Made by a program: the position numbers and the translations under genes
Notes under the pieces: generated by a model
The model's database searches: none
The model's input: the letters and a program-made list of their open reading frames with translations, nothing else
Told to the model about the DNA's origin: nothing
Shown here: in pieces, positions 8,884-16,914 of the stretch
Layout of the letters: each line of letters opens with the position of its first letter
Position numbering within the stretch: the first letter of the stretch is position 1
DNA from: Bradyrhizobium lablabi
Lineage (GTDB): Bacteria > Pseudomonadota > Alphaproteobacteria > Rhizobiales > Xanthobacteraceae
Length of the DNA stretch: 64,000 bases
Assembly: GCF_900141755.1 (NCBI RefSeq)
Contig: NZ_LT670844.1
Location: forward strand, 5,146,001 to 5,210,000
Direction: 5' to 3'

Positions 8884-9861
8884 ATGCGCAATTGGCCGGC
8901 CATCATGGCCGCGGTCCTGTTCGGCCTCGGATATGCCGGCAACGCGGCCGCGGAAAATTATCCGGCGCGTCCGATCACCATGATCGTGCCGTTCCCCGCG
9001 GGAGGGGCGACCGACACGCTGGCGCGTTTCCTCGCCGAGAAGATGCGGGGCATTCTGGGACAGCCGATTATCATCGAGAACGTTGCGGGCGCGGCGGGGA
9101 GCATCGGCGTCGGCCGCGCGGTGCGCTCGCCCGCGGACGGCTACACGCTGAGCATCGGCACCTCGACAACGCACATGCTGACCGGCGGTCTTTACACTCT
9201 TTCCTTCGACCTGTTGAAGGATCTGGCGCCGATCATCCTGATCGGCAGCGAGCCGCTTCTGATCGTCGGCAAGAAGGACCTGCCGGCGGACGATTTGAAG
9301 GGATTGATCGCGTACCTCAAGGCCAATCCCGACAAGGCCTCCGTCGGTATCGCCGGCGTCGGCGCCGCCGGCCATCTCGCCGGAATCTCGTTCCAGAAGG
9401 CGACCGGCACCAAATTCCAGTTCGTGCCGTATCGCGGCAACGCGCCGGCCATGCAGGACCTGCTGGCCGGTCAGATCGATTTCATGATCGAGCCGTCGTC
9501 GAATTTCAAATCGCTGGTCGCGGCCGGAAGCGTCAAGCCGTTTGCCGTCACCGGAAAGGCGCGATTGCCATCCTCGCCCAACATTCCAACCGCGGACGAG
9601 GCGGGCCTGCCCGGCTTCTTTGCCTCACTGTGGTACGGACTTTGGGTCCCCAAAAATACGCCGAAGGATATCGTCGCCACCCTCAACGCCACCATGGTGC
9701 GGGTGCTCGCCGATCCCTCGGTGAAAGAGCGTTTTGCCGACCTCGGCATCCAGACTTCCCCGCTCGATCAGCAATCGCCGGAAGCGCTGGGCGCGCTGCA
9801 GAAAGCGGAAGCCGAACACTGGTGGCCGATCATCAAAGCGGCCAACCTGAAAGCGGAATGA
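8884..9861 (+). CDS. Bug-family (TctC-type) periplasmic solute-binding protein
   Basis: A 325-residue exported protein: Sec signal peptide (about 1-22, cut after NAAA), then the Bug opening NYPARPITMIVPFPAGGATD, which forms the ligand-anion loop, and later FVPYRGNAPAMQDLLAGQID (about 180-199). The family binds carboxylates or aromatic acids for tripartite tricarboxylate transporters. No membrane subunits (TctA/TctB) are nearby, as is common for orphan Bug genes in beta- and alphaproteobacteria. GGGAGGAG lies 5-6 bases before the ATG. Ligand unknown. Confidence 0.92.
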   Translation: MRNWPAIMAAVLFGLGYAGNAAAENYPARPITMIVPFPAGGATDTLARFLAEKMRGILGQPIIIENVAGAAGSIGVGRAVRSPADGYTLSIGTSTTHMLTGGLYTLSFDLLKDLAPIILIGSEPLLIVGKKDLPADDLKGLIAYLKANPDKASVGIAGVGAAGHLAGISFQKATGTKFQFVPYRGNAPAMQDLLAGQIDFMIEPSSNFKSLVAAGSVKPFAVTGKARLPSSPNIPTADEAGLPGFFASLWYGLWVPKNTPKDIVATLNATMVRVLADPSVKERFADLGIQTSPLDQQSPEALGALQKAEAEHWWPIIKAANLKAE

Positions 9862-9866
9862 CGACG

Positions 9867-10826
9867 CTAAACCCGCTCCAGCTTCTGCAGGCAGCGCACC
9901 ACCTTGGGCATCGGCGTGTCCGGAAAGCTGGTGCTCCAGTTGGTGACGCCGACTTCGCCGACATAGATGTCGCCCTTCGAGTCCAGCGCGAGGCCGTGCG
10001 GCGCGAGGAATTTGCCCGTCTCGAGGCCCGGGCCGTCCTCGCCGCCGAGCCGCGCGATCCGCTTGCCTTTCGAATCGACGATGGTCAGGCGCGGGCCCAA
10101 ATTCGGCACCTTGCGGTTGACCGGCATGCCGGGGCCGAGTTCGCCGATGACAAAATTCGGATGCTTGCCGCCGCAGCAATAGAGCGCGCAGGGACGGTGC
10201 AGATTATTCCACTGCGTCTCGTATTTGCCGTTGCCGTCGAACACCTGGACGCGGTGGTTCTCGCGGTCCGCGACATAGACAAAACCGTCGGAGTCGGTTG
10301 CGATGTTGTGGACGATGTTGAACTGGCCGGGATCGCTGCCGGGCTCGCCCCAGCTTTTCAGCAACTTCCCATCCGGCGTGTATTTGTGCACGCAGGCATT
10401 GCCATAGCCGTCCGAGACATAGATCTCGCCCTTCGGCGACAGCGCGGTGTGGGTGCAGCGATGGAACGGCTCGCCGCTCATGAACGGCGACGGCTTGTTC
10501 GGGATGCCGATGGTCAGCAGCACCTTGCCGTCGGGCGTGCACTTGCGCACGGTGTGGTCTCCGTCATCGGTGCAATAGAGATTGTCGTCGGCGTCGATGT
10601 GCAGCCCATGGGCGCGGCCAAACAGCCCTTCGCCCCAGCTCCTGATAAAATTGCCTTCGCGGTCGAGCACCACCATCGGATGGACGCCGCGGTTGAAAAC
10701 GTAGACGCGGTCCTTGCTGTCGACGGCAACGGAGGCGACGTCGGTGAGATTCCACTCTGGAGGCAGCTTCGCCCAGTTCTCCACCACGCGGTAGCGATGC
10801 TCGCCCGAGCCGAGAATGGTAGGCAT
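9867..10826 (-). CDS. NHL-repeat beta-propeller protein
   Basis: A 319-residue protein made of about six NHL-type blades: repeated patterns such as DVASVAVDSKDRVYVFNRG, GLHIDADDNLYCTDDG, HNIATDSDGFVYVADRENHR and HGLALDSKGDIYVGEVG. The fold is shared with peptidyl-hydroxyglycine amidating lyases and many sugar or lactone hydrolases, but I do not see enough to name an activity. No signal peptide. It converges with the Bug protein gene, five bases apart at the 3' ends. Confidence 0.85.
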   Translation of the reverse strand: MPTILGSGEHRYRVVENWAKLPPEWNLTDVASVAVDSKDRVYVFNRGVHPMVVLDREGNFIRSWGEGLFGRAHGLHIDADDNLYCTDDGDHTVRKCTPDGKVLLTIGIPNKPSPFMSGEPFHRCTHTALSPKGEIYVSDGYGNACVHKYTPDGKLLKSWGEPGSDPGQFNIVHNIATDSDGFVYVADRENHRVQVFDGNGKYETQWNNLHRPCALYCCGGKHPNFVIGELGPGMPVNRKVPNLGPRLTIVDSKGKRIARLGGEDGPGLETGKFLAPHGLALDSKGDIYVGEVGVTNWSTSFPDTPMPKVVRCLQKLERV

Positions 10827-10850
10827 CTGTGCGTCCCCCTAGAATTGTTA

Positions 10851-10939
10851 AGCTGTCATTCCGGGATGGTCCGAAGGACCAGACCCGGAATCTCGAGATT
10901 CCGGGTTCGCATCTTCGATGCGCCCCGGAATGACGAGCT
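10851..10939. repeat. intergenic palindrome (AGCTGTCATTCCGGG type)
   Basis: AGCTGTCATTCCGGG (10851-10865) pairs with CCCGGAATGACGAGCT (about 10924-10939), with further internal pairing between CGGAATCTCGAGATTCCG halves. It fills the gap between two minus-strand genes and could form a transcript hairpin. Confidence 0.75.
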
Positions 10940-10946
10940 TTGTAAT

Positions 10947-12809
10947 TCACGCAACGGCCGCATCCCGCGTTGCCGCCCGCCCGCCCCGCGGCAACAACCC
11001 TTCCTCGATCGCCTTGATCTGCAGCGCCAGATATTTCGAATTGATCCGGCATTGCGCGAGGCTGCCGGCGATGAACCAGAGGCCGGGCTGGCCGGTGCGC
11101 GCATACATGTTGCGCAATTCTTGGCTATCACCAAAACCCCAGATCGGGCCGACGCGGCCTGCCACCTCATCGCCGAACAGGTTGCGCACCAGATATTCCT
11201 GGGGCTTGTAGCCGGTCGCGAGCACGATCAGGTCGGCGGCAAGCCGCTCGCCGCTCTTCATCCGCGCGCCGTCGGCCGTGAAGGATTCGATATCCGAAAA
11301 TTGTTGCAGCCCGATTTCCCTGCGCGCCACCAGATCGGAGCAACCGACATTGAAATAATAACCGCCGCCGCGGGTGAGATATTTGAACTGCCAACCGGTG
11401 CCGCCTTCGCCGTAATCGAGCTTGAAGCCGACCCGCTCCAATCCATCGAGCAATTCGCGATCGAGCTTCTTCGATTGCTCGGTGATCATGACATGGCTTT
11501 TCTTGGCGAGCGGCAGCGGCATCGAGGTCGCGATCAGGTCGTTGTCCTCGAGCGTGCCTTCGTTATACGCGGCATAAGCGAGCTGCGCCGATGGTTCGAT
11601 ATTGGTGATCAGCGTCGAACTGCGCTGAACCAGCGTGACTTTCGCGCCGCTCGAATAAAGGTCCTGCGCGATATCGTGACCGCTATTGCCGGTGCCGATC
11701 ACCAGCGCCCGTTTGCCTTGCCAGCCCTCGCCGTCGCCATATTGGCTGGAATGCAGGATGGTGCCGGTAAAATTCTTCAGGCCTGGAATATCCGGCAGAT
11801 TCGGAATGCCGCTGACGCCGGTCGCCATCACGACATGGCGCGGATGCATGATGCGCTTGGTACCGTCGGTCCGGCGCAACGTCACCGACCAGCGTTCATC
11901 CGCCTCATCGTAAGCGCCGCTTTCAAACTCGGTGCCGGTCCAGTAATTCAACTCCATGGCATCGACATAGGCCTCGAACCAGCTGGCGAGCTTGTCTTTC
12001 GGAATATAGACCGGCCAGTTCGGCGGGAACGGCATGTAGGGCAGGTGGTTGACCTGCACTTGGTTGTGCAGCGTCAGCGCATGGTAGCGGTTGCGCCAAT
12101 TGTCGCCGACGCGTGCCTCGCGGTCCACGATCAGGGTGTCGATCTGCAATTGCTTCAGCCGTGCCGCGACGGAAAGGCCCGCCTGGCCGCCGCCGACCAC
12201 CAGCACGGTGGGATCGCGGTCGGCATAGGCGGCCGCCTCTCTGCGAAGGTCGAGCCAGTTGGGCCCGCGAAAATCGCGCGAATAGGCCTGCCCGCGCGGC
12301 CGCGATCTGCCGAGCGCTTCCTCAAAACCTTTCAATTCGTCGAGCGCGGTGAGCAGCGTCCATGCCTTCAGCCGGTTGCCGTCGGCGGCATCGGGGATCA
12401 GCCGCAGAATTCCGCTGCCGCGGCCTTGCGCGGTTTCGAATCTGAAAATCGCTTCAATGTTGCTGGTTCCGGCGCGGGTCACCCGACGCGGCGCGGCACG
12501 GGCGGGATCGATCTGGAACGCGCGCGGGGCGGTGCTCGCAGCGCGGGTCTTCATCTCGCTCAGGATCGCGTCCGCGCCATTGATGGTCTGCAGATTCCAG
12601 CTCAGCGCCAGCACGTCGCGCCAATAGCTGTCCGGGTGAAACAGCGTTTTGAGCAGGACCTCGTCCGATGTCGCCAGCGCGCTCTCGAACTGGCTGAGCC
12701 AATTCTCCGCGGCAACCGAGATATCGTCCGTTCTATCCAGCATGCGCGTTCCCACTGCAGCCGTCTGCGCGGCGGTTTCCCTGCTGACAAAACCTATACC
12801 GTCCACCAT
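10947..12809 (-). CDS. flavin-containing monooxygenase with N-terminal NTF2-like domain
   Basis: A 620-residue protein. Residues about 25-160 look like an NTF2/SnoaL-type domain. From 195 it is a class B flavoprotein: VLVVGGGQAGLSVAARL binds FAD, GNSGHDIAQ in VIGTGNSGHDIAQ binds NADPH, FTGTILHSSQY is the FMO fingerprint FxGxxxHxxxY, and VLATGYKPQEYL is the C-terminal ATG motif. It should oxygenate a small substrate at N or S, or act as a Baeyer-Villiger enzyme; substrate unknown. The ATG at 12807-12809 has no good ribosome site. A second ATG at 12741-12743 (MLDRTDD) follows GTGGGAAC and may be the true start. Confidence 0.87.
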   Translation of the reverse strand: MVDGIGFVSRETAAQTAAVGTRMLDRTDDISVAAENWLSQFESALATSDEVLLKTLFHPDSYWRDVLALSWNLQTINGADAILSEMKTRAASTAPRAFQIDPARAAPRRVTRAGTSNIEAIFRFETAQGRGSGILRLIPDAADGNRLKAWTLLTALDELKGFEEALGRSRPRGQAYSRDFRGPNWLDLRREAAAYADRDPTVLVVGGGQAGLSVAARLKQLQIDTLIVDREARVGDNWRNRYHALTLHNQVQVNHLPYMPFPPNWPVYIPKDKLASWFEAYVDAMELNYWTGTEFESGAYDEADERWSVTLRRTDGTKRIMHPRHVVMATGVSGIPNLPDIPGLKNFTGTILHSSQYGDGEGWQGKRALVIGTGNSGHDIAQDLYSSGAKVTLVQRSSTLITNIEPSAQLAYAAYNEGTLEDNDLIATSMPLPLAKKSHVMITEQSKKLDRELLDGLERVGFKLDYGEGGTGWQFKYLTRGGGYYFNVGCSDLVARREIGLQQFSDIESFTADGARMKSGERLAADLIVLATGYKPQEYLVRNLFGDEVAGRVGPIWGFGDSQELRNMYARTGQPGLWFIAGSLAQCRINSKYLALQIKAIEEGLLPRGGRAATRDAAVA

Positions 12810-12839
12810 CGCGCAGAAAGGGCGCCGAGGAGAACTCCG

Positions 12840-12893
12840 CTATGCCGTCAGCGACAGGATATGGACCTGATCCGGGGGAACGTGGCCGGCGAG
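12840..12893 (-). pseudogene. 3'-end remnant of a second DUF2855 gene
   Basis: On the minus strand this reads LLAGHVPPDQVHILSLTA then TAG. This is the same tail as the intact DUF2855 gene (LAGRVPPDQGHILSLTA, ending at 13989). About 54 bases match with only about five differences, and the match stops inside the Lrp gene's 3' flank. No further DUF2855 sequence is present, so this is a fossil tail and not a gene. Confidence 0.75.
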
Positions 12894-12902
12894 CAAGTTA
12901 TT

Positions 12903-13424
12903 TCACGTCTTCTTCGCTGTTTTCGGAAGGCGTTTGGATTGTCGTGTTTCGAAGTGTTCGAGCGGCAATGGCGCGCCTGCCTTGAGCGTCTGGATCGCGA
13001 TGTTGCTGCGTACTTCGCGCACAATTGGCAAATCGAGGAGCTTGCCGACCAGAAAGCGCTGGTAGCCAGCGAGATCAGGCACGACGATTTCGAGGAAGTA
13101 ATCGGCCTCGCCGGAGACGAGGTGGCAGGCAATAACCTCGGGCATCGCCACGACGGCTTTCTCGAACGCCAGCGCGCGCTCGTTGGTGTGTCCGTCGAGC
13201 TTGACGCCCAAAAAGACCGAGAAACCGAGGCCGATGCGATCGCGCCGCAAGGCTGCCCGATAACCTTCAATGTAGCCGTCCCGCTCCAGACGCTTGACGC
13301 GACGCAGGCACGGCGATGGCGACAAGCCGACCTTGTCGGCCAGTTCGACGTTGCTCAAACGGCCATCGGCCTGCAGCTCCGCAACAATGCGGCAGTCAAT
13401 CGGATCGAGGTCAAGGTTTGGCAT
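12903..13424 (-). CDS. Lrp/AsnC-family transcriptional regulator
   Basis: A 173-residue regulator. The N-terminal winged helix-turn-helix begins LDPIDCRIVAELQADGRLSN and has the recognition element VGLSPSPCLRRVKRLERDG (about 32-50). The C-terminal ligand/oligomerisation domain (RAM) covers about 65-150, with CHLVSGEADYFLEI in the usual place. Such proteins sense amino acids. It is divergent from the lumazine-binding-like gene at 13561, so the 136-base interval may be its operator region. Confidence 0.93.
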   Translation of the reverse strand: MPNLDLDPIDCRIVAELQADGRLSNVELADKVGLSPSPCLRRVKRLERDGYIEGYRAALRRDRIGLGFSVFLGVKLDGHTNERALAFEKAVVAMPEVIACHLVSGEADYFLEIVVPDLAGYQRFLVGKLLDLPIVREVRSNIAIQTLKAGAPLPLEHFETRQSKRLPKTAKKT

Positions 13425-13560
13425 AAGGTAACGCTTTCGACAGTGAAATTAGCGGATCATTGCTATTGTTTCGCCAATATTGGCATCTTTTGCAAGGACA
13501 TGCTTCGATATCTCGTGCCACGGTTCATTGCACCAATCCCCAAAGCCAAGGGAGCCTGCG

Positions 13561-13956
13561 ATGAATGACCGTGCCACCTGCCATTCCCTGCTTGACGCTG
13601 TTGAGCGCTATTTCGACCTGATGTTTGACAGCGAGGTATCCCGCTTCGATCAAGTCTTCGCGCCGAGCGCCCAACTGCACGGGTTGCGAGATGGGAATCT
13701 GCGCCTGTTGTCCGCCCTTGAATACAAGAATGCGCTGGCCTCCGGGCCGTCGCCAAAATCCAAGAATGCCCCGCGCCAGCAGGAAATATTGCTCGTGGAT
13801 TTTGCCTCGCCAACTCAGGCGGTGGTGAAGGTTCGCGTCAGGATCGATGCACTTCTATATCTCGACTACCTTGCCTACCATCGCATCAATGGCGCGTGGC
13901 TGATCACAGCGAAGTCGTTTCATGTCGAGCATAGGTACGAGGTATCAAAGAGCTGA
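13561..13956 (+). CDS. nuclear transport factor 2-like (putative lumazine-binding) protein
   Basis: A 131-residue protein with the NTF2-like pattern: helix (LLDAVERYFDLMFD), strand and loop with FAPSAQLHG, and a C-terminal sheet ending DYLAYHRINGAWLITAKSFH. It resembles the Lumazine_bd_2 family in length and order. The ATG at 13561 has GGAG about 6 bases upstream; earlier in-frame codons are ignored. Its position divergent from the Lrp gene suggests control by it. No catalytic residues can be named. Confidence 0.75.
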   Translation: MNDRATCHSLLDAVERYFDLMFDSEVSRFDQVFAPSAQLHGLRDGNLRLLSALEYKNALASGPSPKSKNAPRQQEILLVDFASPTQAVVKVRVRIDALLYLDYLAYHRINGAWLITAKSFHVEHRYEVSKS

Positions 13957-13988
13957 TGCATCCTGCCCGACGTGAAGCGACGCGCGGC

Positions 13989-15080
13989 CTATGCCGTCAG
14001 CGACAGGATATGCCCCTGGTCCGGGGGAACGCGGCCGGCGAGCGTATCCTGATAGACCTGCTTCACAGCCTCAGGCCCGCGGCCTTCGATCACCCTGAGC
14101 CACCCATCCAGCATCGGCGCAAAGCCCGACCACGCCGCGCTGAACCTGACGTCAATGCCGCCGGGCCCCCATTCCTTGGCGCGCTTGCGAATCTGGTCGG
14201 GCGCAAAAAACCAGATCGGTTTCGCGCCCGGCAATACCGGTTCATCCGGCGACGTGCTGCGATGGGTAAGCCCGATGAGCCCGGAATATTTCATCTGATC
14301 GCCAAAATGCCGGTGAAGTTTTGCGCGCAACTCGCTGTTGCCCGCCATGTCGACAAACGCGACAGGCTGGTCGGTCGGCAGCGAGGTGACACGGTCATAG
14401 GTCACGACGTCGTCGTAGCAGCCGAGCGATCTGACAAACTCGGTATTGCCCGCCGAAGTCAGCCCGATCACGCTGATATCCTTGCGCAGCGTGTGCAAGA
14501 GATGCGCGAGCCCGAACGCGGTCTTGCTGGAGGCGCTGGAGAGCATCACGCTCTTCGCGCCGAAAAATTCGTTCTCCACCAGAAAATCGTCGACCAGAAA
14601 CGACAGCATGAACAAGGGACGCAGCAGCGCCTGATGATCGCCCCTCCGTCCCTCGAACGCCGGATCGCCACTGACGCGAGCATAGGCGTTGTAAACCGGC
14701 GCCACGCCCTGGCGATGCGCCGCCGCGTCGCGCAGGCCGCGCTTCGAAACGTCGGCCGCTTCGATCACGAGATGCGTCGCCATTGGAAAATAACCGAACA
14801 GACGCTCTCCGATCGCGACGCCCGGGTGCTTCGAGGCGATCACCTCGCCAAATCCCCATACCGGAATGTTGCCGAAATCTTTCGGCGCCGGAAACAGCTG
14901 CCAGTATTTCAATTCGTCGCCGAGCACGGCGTAAGTGATGTTGTTGGCGGTGAGCGCGAAGCGATCGATTTTGATCAGCAGCGCCTCGGCGGGCAACTCA
15001 TCAGCGCCAGGCAGTTGCGTCTCGATGATCTTGCACTGCTGCAGATCGTTGCGCGCAACGACGAAGTCGGTGGAGGTCAT
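13989..15080 (-). CDS. DUF2855 family protein
   Basis: A 363-residue cytoplasmic protein. It matches the DUF2855 family by overall text: opening VARNDLQQCKIIETQLPGAD, then ALTANNITYAVLGD (about 54-67), a Rossmann-like central section (MLSSASSKTAFGLAHLL, about 180-196), then a variable tail. The order resembles that of medium-chain dehydrogenase/quinone-reductase relatives without a zinc site, but the activity is not established to my knowledge. A truncated copy of its tail lies 1.1 kb downstream at 12840. Confidence 0.83.
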   Translation of the reverse strand: MTSTDFVVARNDLQQCKIIETQLPGADELPAEALLIKIDRFALTANNITYAVLGDELKYWQLFPAPKDFGNIPVWGFGEVIASKHPGVAIGERLFGYFPMATHLVIEAADVSKRGLRDAAAHRQGVAPVYNAYARVSGDPAFEGRRGDHQALLRPLFMLSFLVDDFLVENEFFGAKSVMLSSASSKTAFGLAHLLHTLRKDISVIGLTSAGNTEFVRSLGCYDDVVTYDRVTSLPTDQPVAFVDMAGNSELRAKLHRHFGDQMKYSGLIGLTHRSTSPDEPVLPGAKPIWFFAPDQIRKRAKEWGPGGIDVRFSAAWSGFAPMLDGWLRVIEGRGPEAVKQVYQDTLAGRVPPDQGHILSLTA

Positions 15081-15173
15081 GGTTTCGATCCCGGGATTTT
15101 TTCTCGCCCGATCTTTGCGTTCGACGATGACCGTTTTGCAACAGCTATCTTGTTTAAAACATCGTTCGGTTTT

Positions 15174-15824
15174 TCAGCTCTCGCCGATTACGCCCTCGCG
15201 CTTCTTCAGCGCCCGGTAATAGGCCCACCACAGATGCGCGGCGGCGCCGCGCAATGGACGCCATGGCTCCGCCAGCGGTGCCATCTGTTTTGCCGTCGGC
15301 CGCGTCTTCAGGCCGAGGCCGATCTTCACCGCCTCCTGCACCGCGAGATCGCCGGCGGGCCATGCGTCGCCATGGCCAAGACAGAACAAGAGATAGACGT
15401 CGGCCGTCCATGGGCCGATGCCGTGCAGCGCGGTGAGCGTGTTGTGCGCGGCGTCGGCGTCCTCGTTGGCGAGCACCTCGAGATTCAGGCGCTCGGCGGC
15501 AAGTTCGCGCGCGAGGTTTTTCAGGGTCTTGATCTTGGCCGCCGACAGGCCGAGCCGTCCCAGCCGGTCGGCGCGGGCTTTCCGCAAGCTATCGTGGTGA
15601 AACGGATCGAACGCGGCCGTGAGGCGCGCCCAGATCGCCGCCGCGCTGGCGGTCGACAGTTGCTGGCCGCAGACGATCGCCGCGAGGCCCGCAAAGCCGG
15701 GCTCGCGTTGGCGCAGCGCCGGCATGCCCGCGATCTCGAAGATCGGTTTCAGCCGCGGGTCCTGCTTGAGCAGTACATGAATGGCGTCTTCGAGGTCGGC
15801 CTGGGTTTCGAGGTGGATGAGCAT
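15174..15824 (-). CDS. DNA-3-methyladenine glycosylase (AlkA-type)
   Basis: A 216-residue HhH-GPD glycosylase which removes alkylated bases from DNA. Visible parts: VCGQQLSTASAAAIWARL (helix pair typical of the family), the helix-hairpin-helix LHGIGPWTADVYLLF (about 137-151), and the catalytic Asp in PAGDLAVQEAV. It lacks an iron-sulfur cluster. The ATG at 15822-15824 is preferred; another at 15848 lies in the repeat 15846-15928. Neither has a strong ribosome site. Divergent from gluQ. Confidence 0.88.
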   Translation of the reverse strand: MLIHLETQADLEDAIHVLLKQDPRLKPIFEIAGMPALRQREPGFAGLAAIVCGQQLSTASAAAIWARLTAAFDPFHHDSLRKARADRLGRLGLSAAKIKTLKNLARELAAERLNLEVLANEDADAAHNTLTALHGIGPWTADVYLLFCLGHGDAWPAGDLAVQEAVKIGLGLKTRPTAKQMAPLAEPWRPLRGAAAHLWWAYYRALKKREGVIGES

Positions 15825-15845
15825 TTTCTGGTCTGCACAAAGCGT

Positions 15846-15928
15846 CATGCGCGGGCTTGACCCGCGCATCCATCTGCTATCGTAACAGAGTCTTTGAGGG
15901 ATGGATGGCCGGGTCAAGCCCGGCAATG
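15846..15928. repeat. intergenic palindrome between alkA-type gene and gluQ
   Basis: CATGCGCGGGCTTGACCCGC plus GCATCCATC on the left mirrors GATGGATGGCCGGGTCAAGC plus CCGGCAATGAT on the right. The element carries possible but unlikely start codons for both flanking genes. Confidence 0.65.
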
Positions 15929-15946
15929 ATGAGTCTCGAGAACCCG

Positions 15947-16822
15947 ATGCCGCCGCCCGTCTTCCGCTTTGCGCCGAGCCCGAACGGCTATCTGCATCTC
16001 GGCCACGCTTATTCGGCGCTCTTGAATTTTGATTCGGCGCGCGAGAGCGGTGGACGATTTTTGCTGCGCATCGAGGATATCGATGTGGCCCGCTGCCGGC
16101 CGGAGTTCGAGGCCGCGATCTATCAAGACCTCGCCTGGCTCGGCATCGCCTGGGAACAACCGGTGCGGCGGCAGTCCGAACATCTGTCCGAATATCGCGA
16201 TGCGCTGGAAAGGCTCTCGGCGGAGGGCCTGATCTATCCGAGCTTCGAGAGCCGCGCCGAGATCGCAAAACTGGTGGCGCAGCGGGAGGCGGGCGCCCCC
16301 TGGCCGCGCGACCCCGACGGCGCGCCGCTCTATCCCGGGTCGGCGAAGCTGCTATCGGCGAGCGAGCGCGCGCGGCTCATCGAGCAAGGTGCGCCTTACG
16401 CGCTGCGGCTCGACATGGCGGCGGCCTGCGCCCGCGCCGGCGATCTGACTTGGACCGAGCACGGCGCGGGACCCGATGGCGAGACTGGCGTCGTGGCCGT
16501 CCGGCCGGAGGTATGGGGCGACGTCATCCTGGCGCGCAAGGAGACGCCGACCAGCTATCATCTCTCGGTGGTCGTCGACGACGCCCTGCAGGGCGTGACC
16601 GAGGTGGTGCGGGGGCGGGACCTGTTCTGGTCGACCAGCGTGCACCGGCTGCTCCAGGCGTTGCTCGGCTTGCCGGAACCGGTCTACCGCCACCACCGCC
16701 TCATCCTCGATGGCGCCGGACAAAAGCTCTCGAAGTCGACCGCGGCCACGGGCCTGCGCGAACTCCGCGCGTCCGGTGTTGCGCCGGCGGACATCCGCCG
16801 CCTGGTCGGCCTGCCGCCATGA
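15947..16822 (+). CDS. gluQ: glutamyl-Q tRNA(Asp) synthetase
   Basis: A 291-residue class I synthetase core without anticodon-binding domain, the size of GluQ/YadB, which attaches glutamate to queuosine of tRNA(Asp). The HIGH-type motif is in FRFAPSPNGYLHLGHAYS (about 5-22), RIEDID follows, and the KMSKS-type motif is GQKLSKS (about 260). The zinc-binding Cys set of the E. coli enzyme appears to be missing. The start is uncertain: ATG 15947 (used here) or ATG 15929. The gene is followed by a hairpin at 16871-16898 without a T tract. Confidence 0.88.
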   Translation: MPPPVFRFAPSPNGYLHLGHAYSALLNFDSARESGGRFLLRIEDIDVARCRPEFEAAIYQDLAWLGIAWEQPVRRQSEHLSEYRDALERLSAEGLIYPSFESRAEIAKLVAQREAGAPWPRDPDGAPLYPGSAKLLSASERARLIEQGAPYALRLDMAAACARAGDLTWTEHGAGPDGETGVVAVRPEVWGDVILARKETPTSYHLSVVVDDALQGVTEVVRGRDLFWSTSVHRLLQALLGLPEPVYRHHRLILDGAGQKLSKSTAATGLRELRASGVAPADIRRLVGLPP

Positions 16823-16914
16823 CGGGCGGCGATCGCAAGTGGAAAAAGGCCCGCCGGGGTGACTCAGACAGCCCTGCCATGGCATGGTGGGGCAGGGCCG
16901 GGCTTAGGGGAATC

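Noticed and set aside
8892..13568. 1558-codon open frame on the plus strand
   Set aside because: It runs through the Bug gene in the wrong frame and antisense to the NHL, monooxygenase and Lrp genes, all of which have clear motifs. It is a by-product of high GC codon use.
13956..15860. 634-codon open frame on the plus strand
   Set aside because: Antisense to DUF2855 and the AlkA-type glycosylase; no ribosome site or motif.
16450..16914. N-terminal extension of the hybrid kinase frame into gluQ
   Set aside because: It overlaps gluQ in another frame; the ATG at 16915 with AGGGG upstream is a better start.
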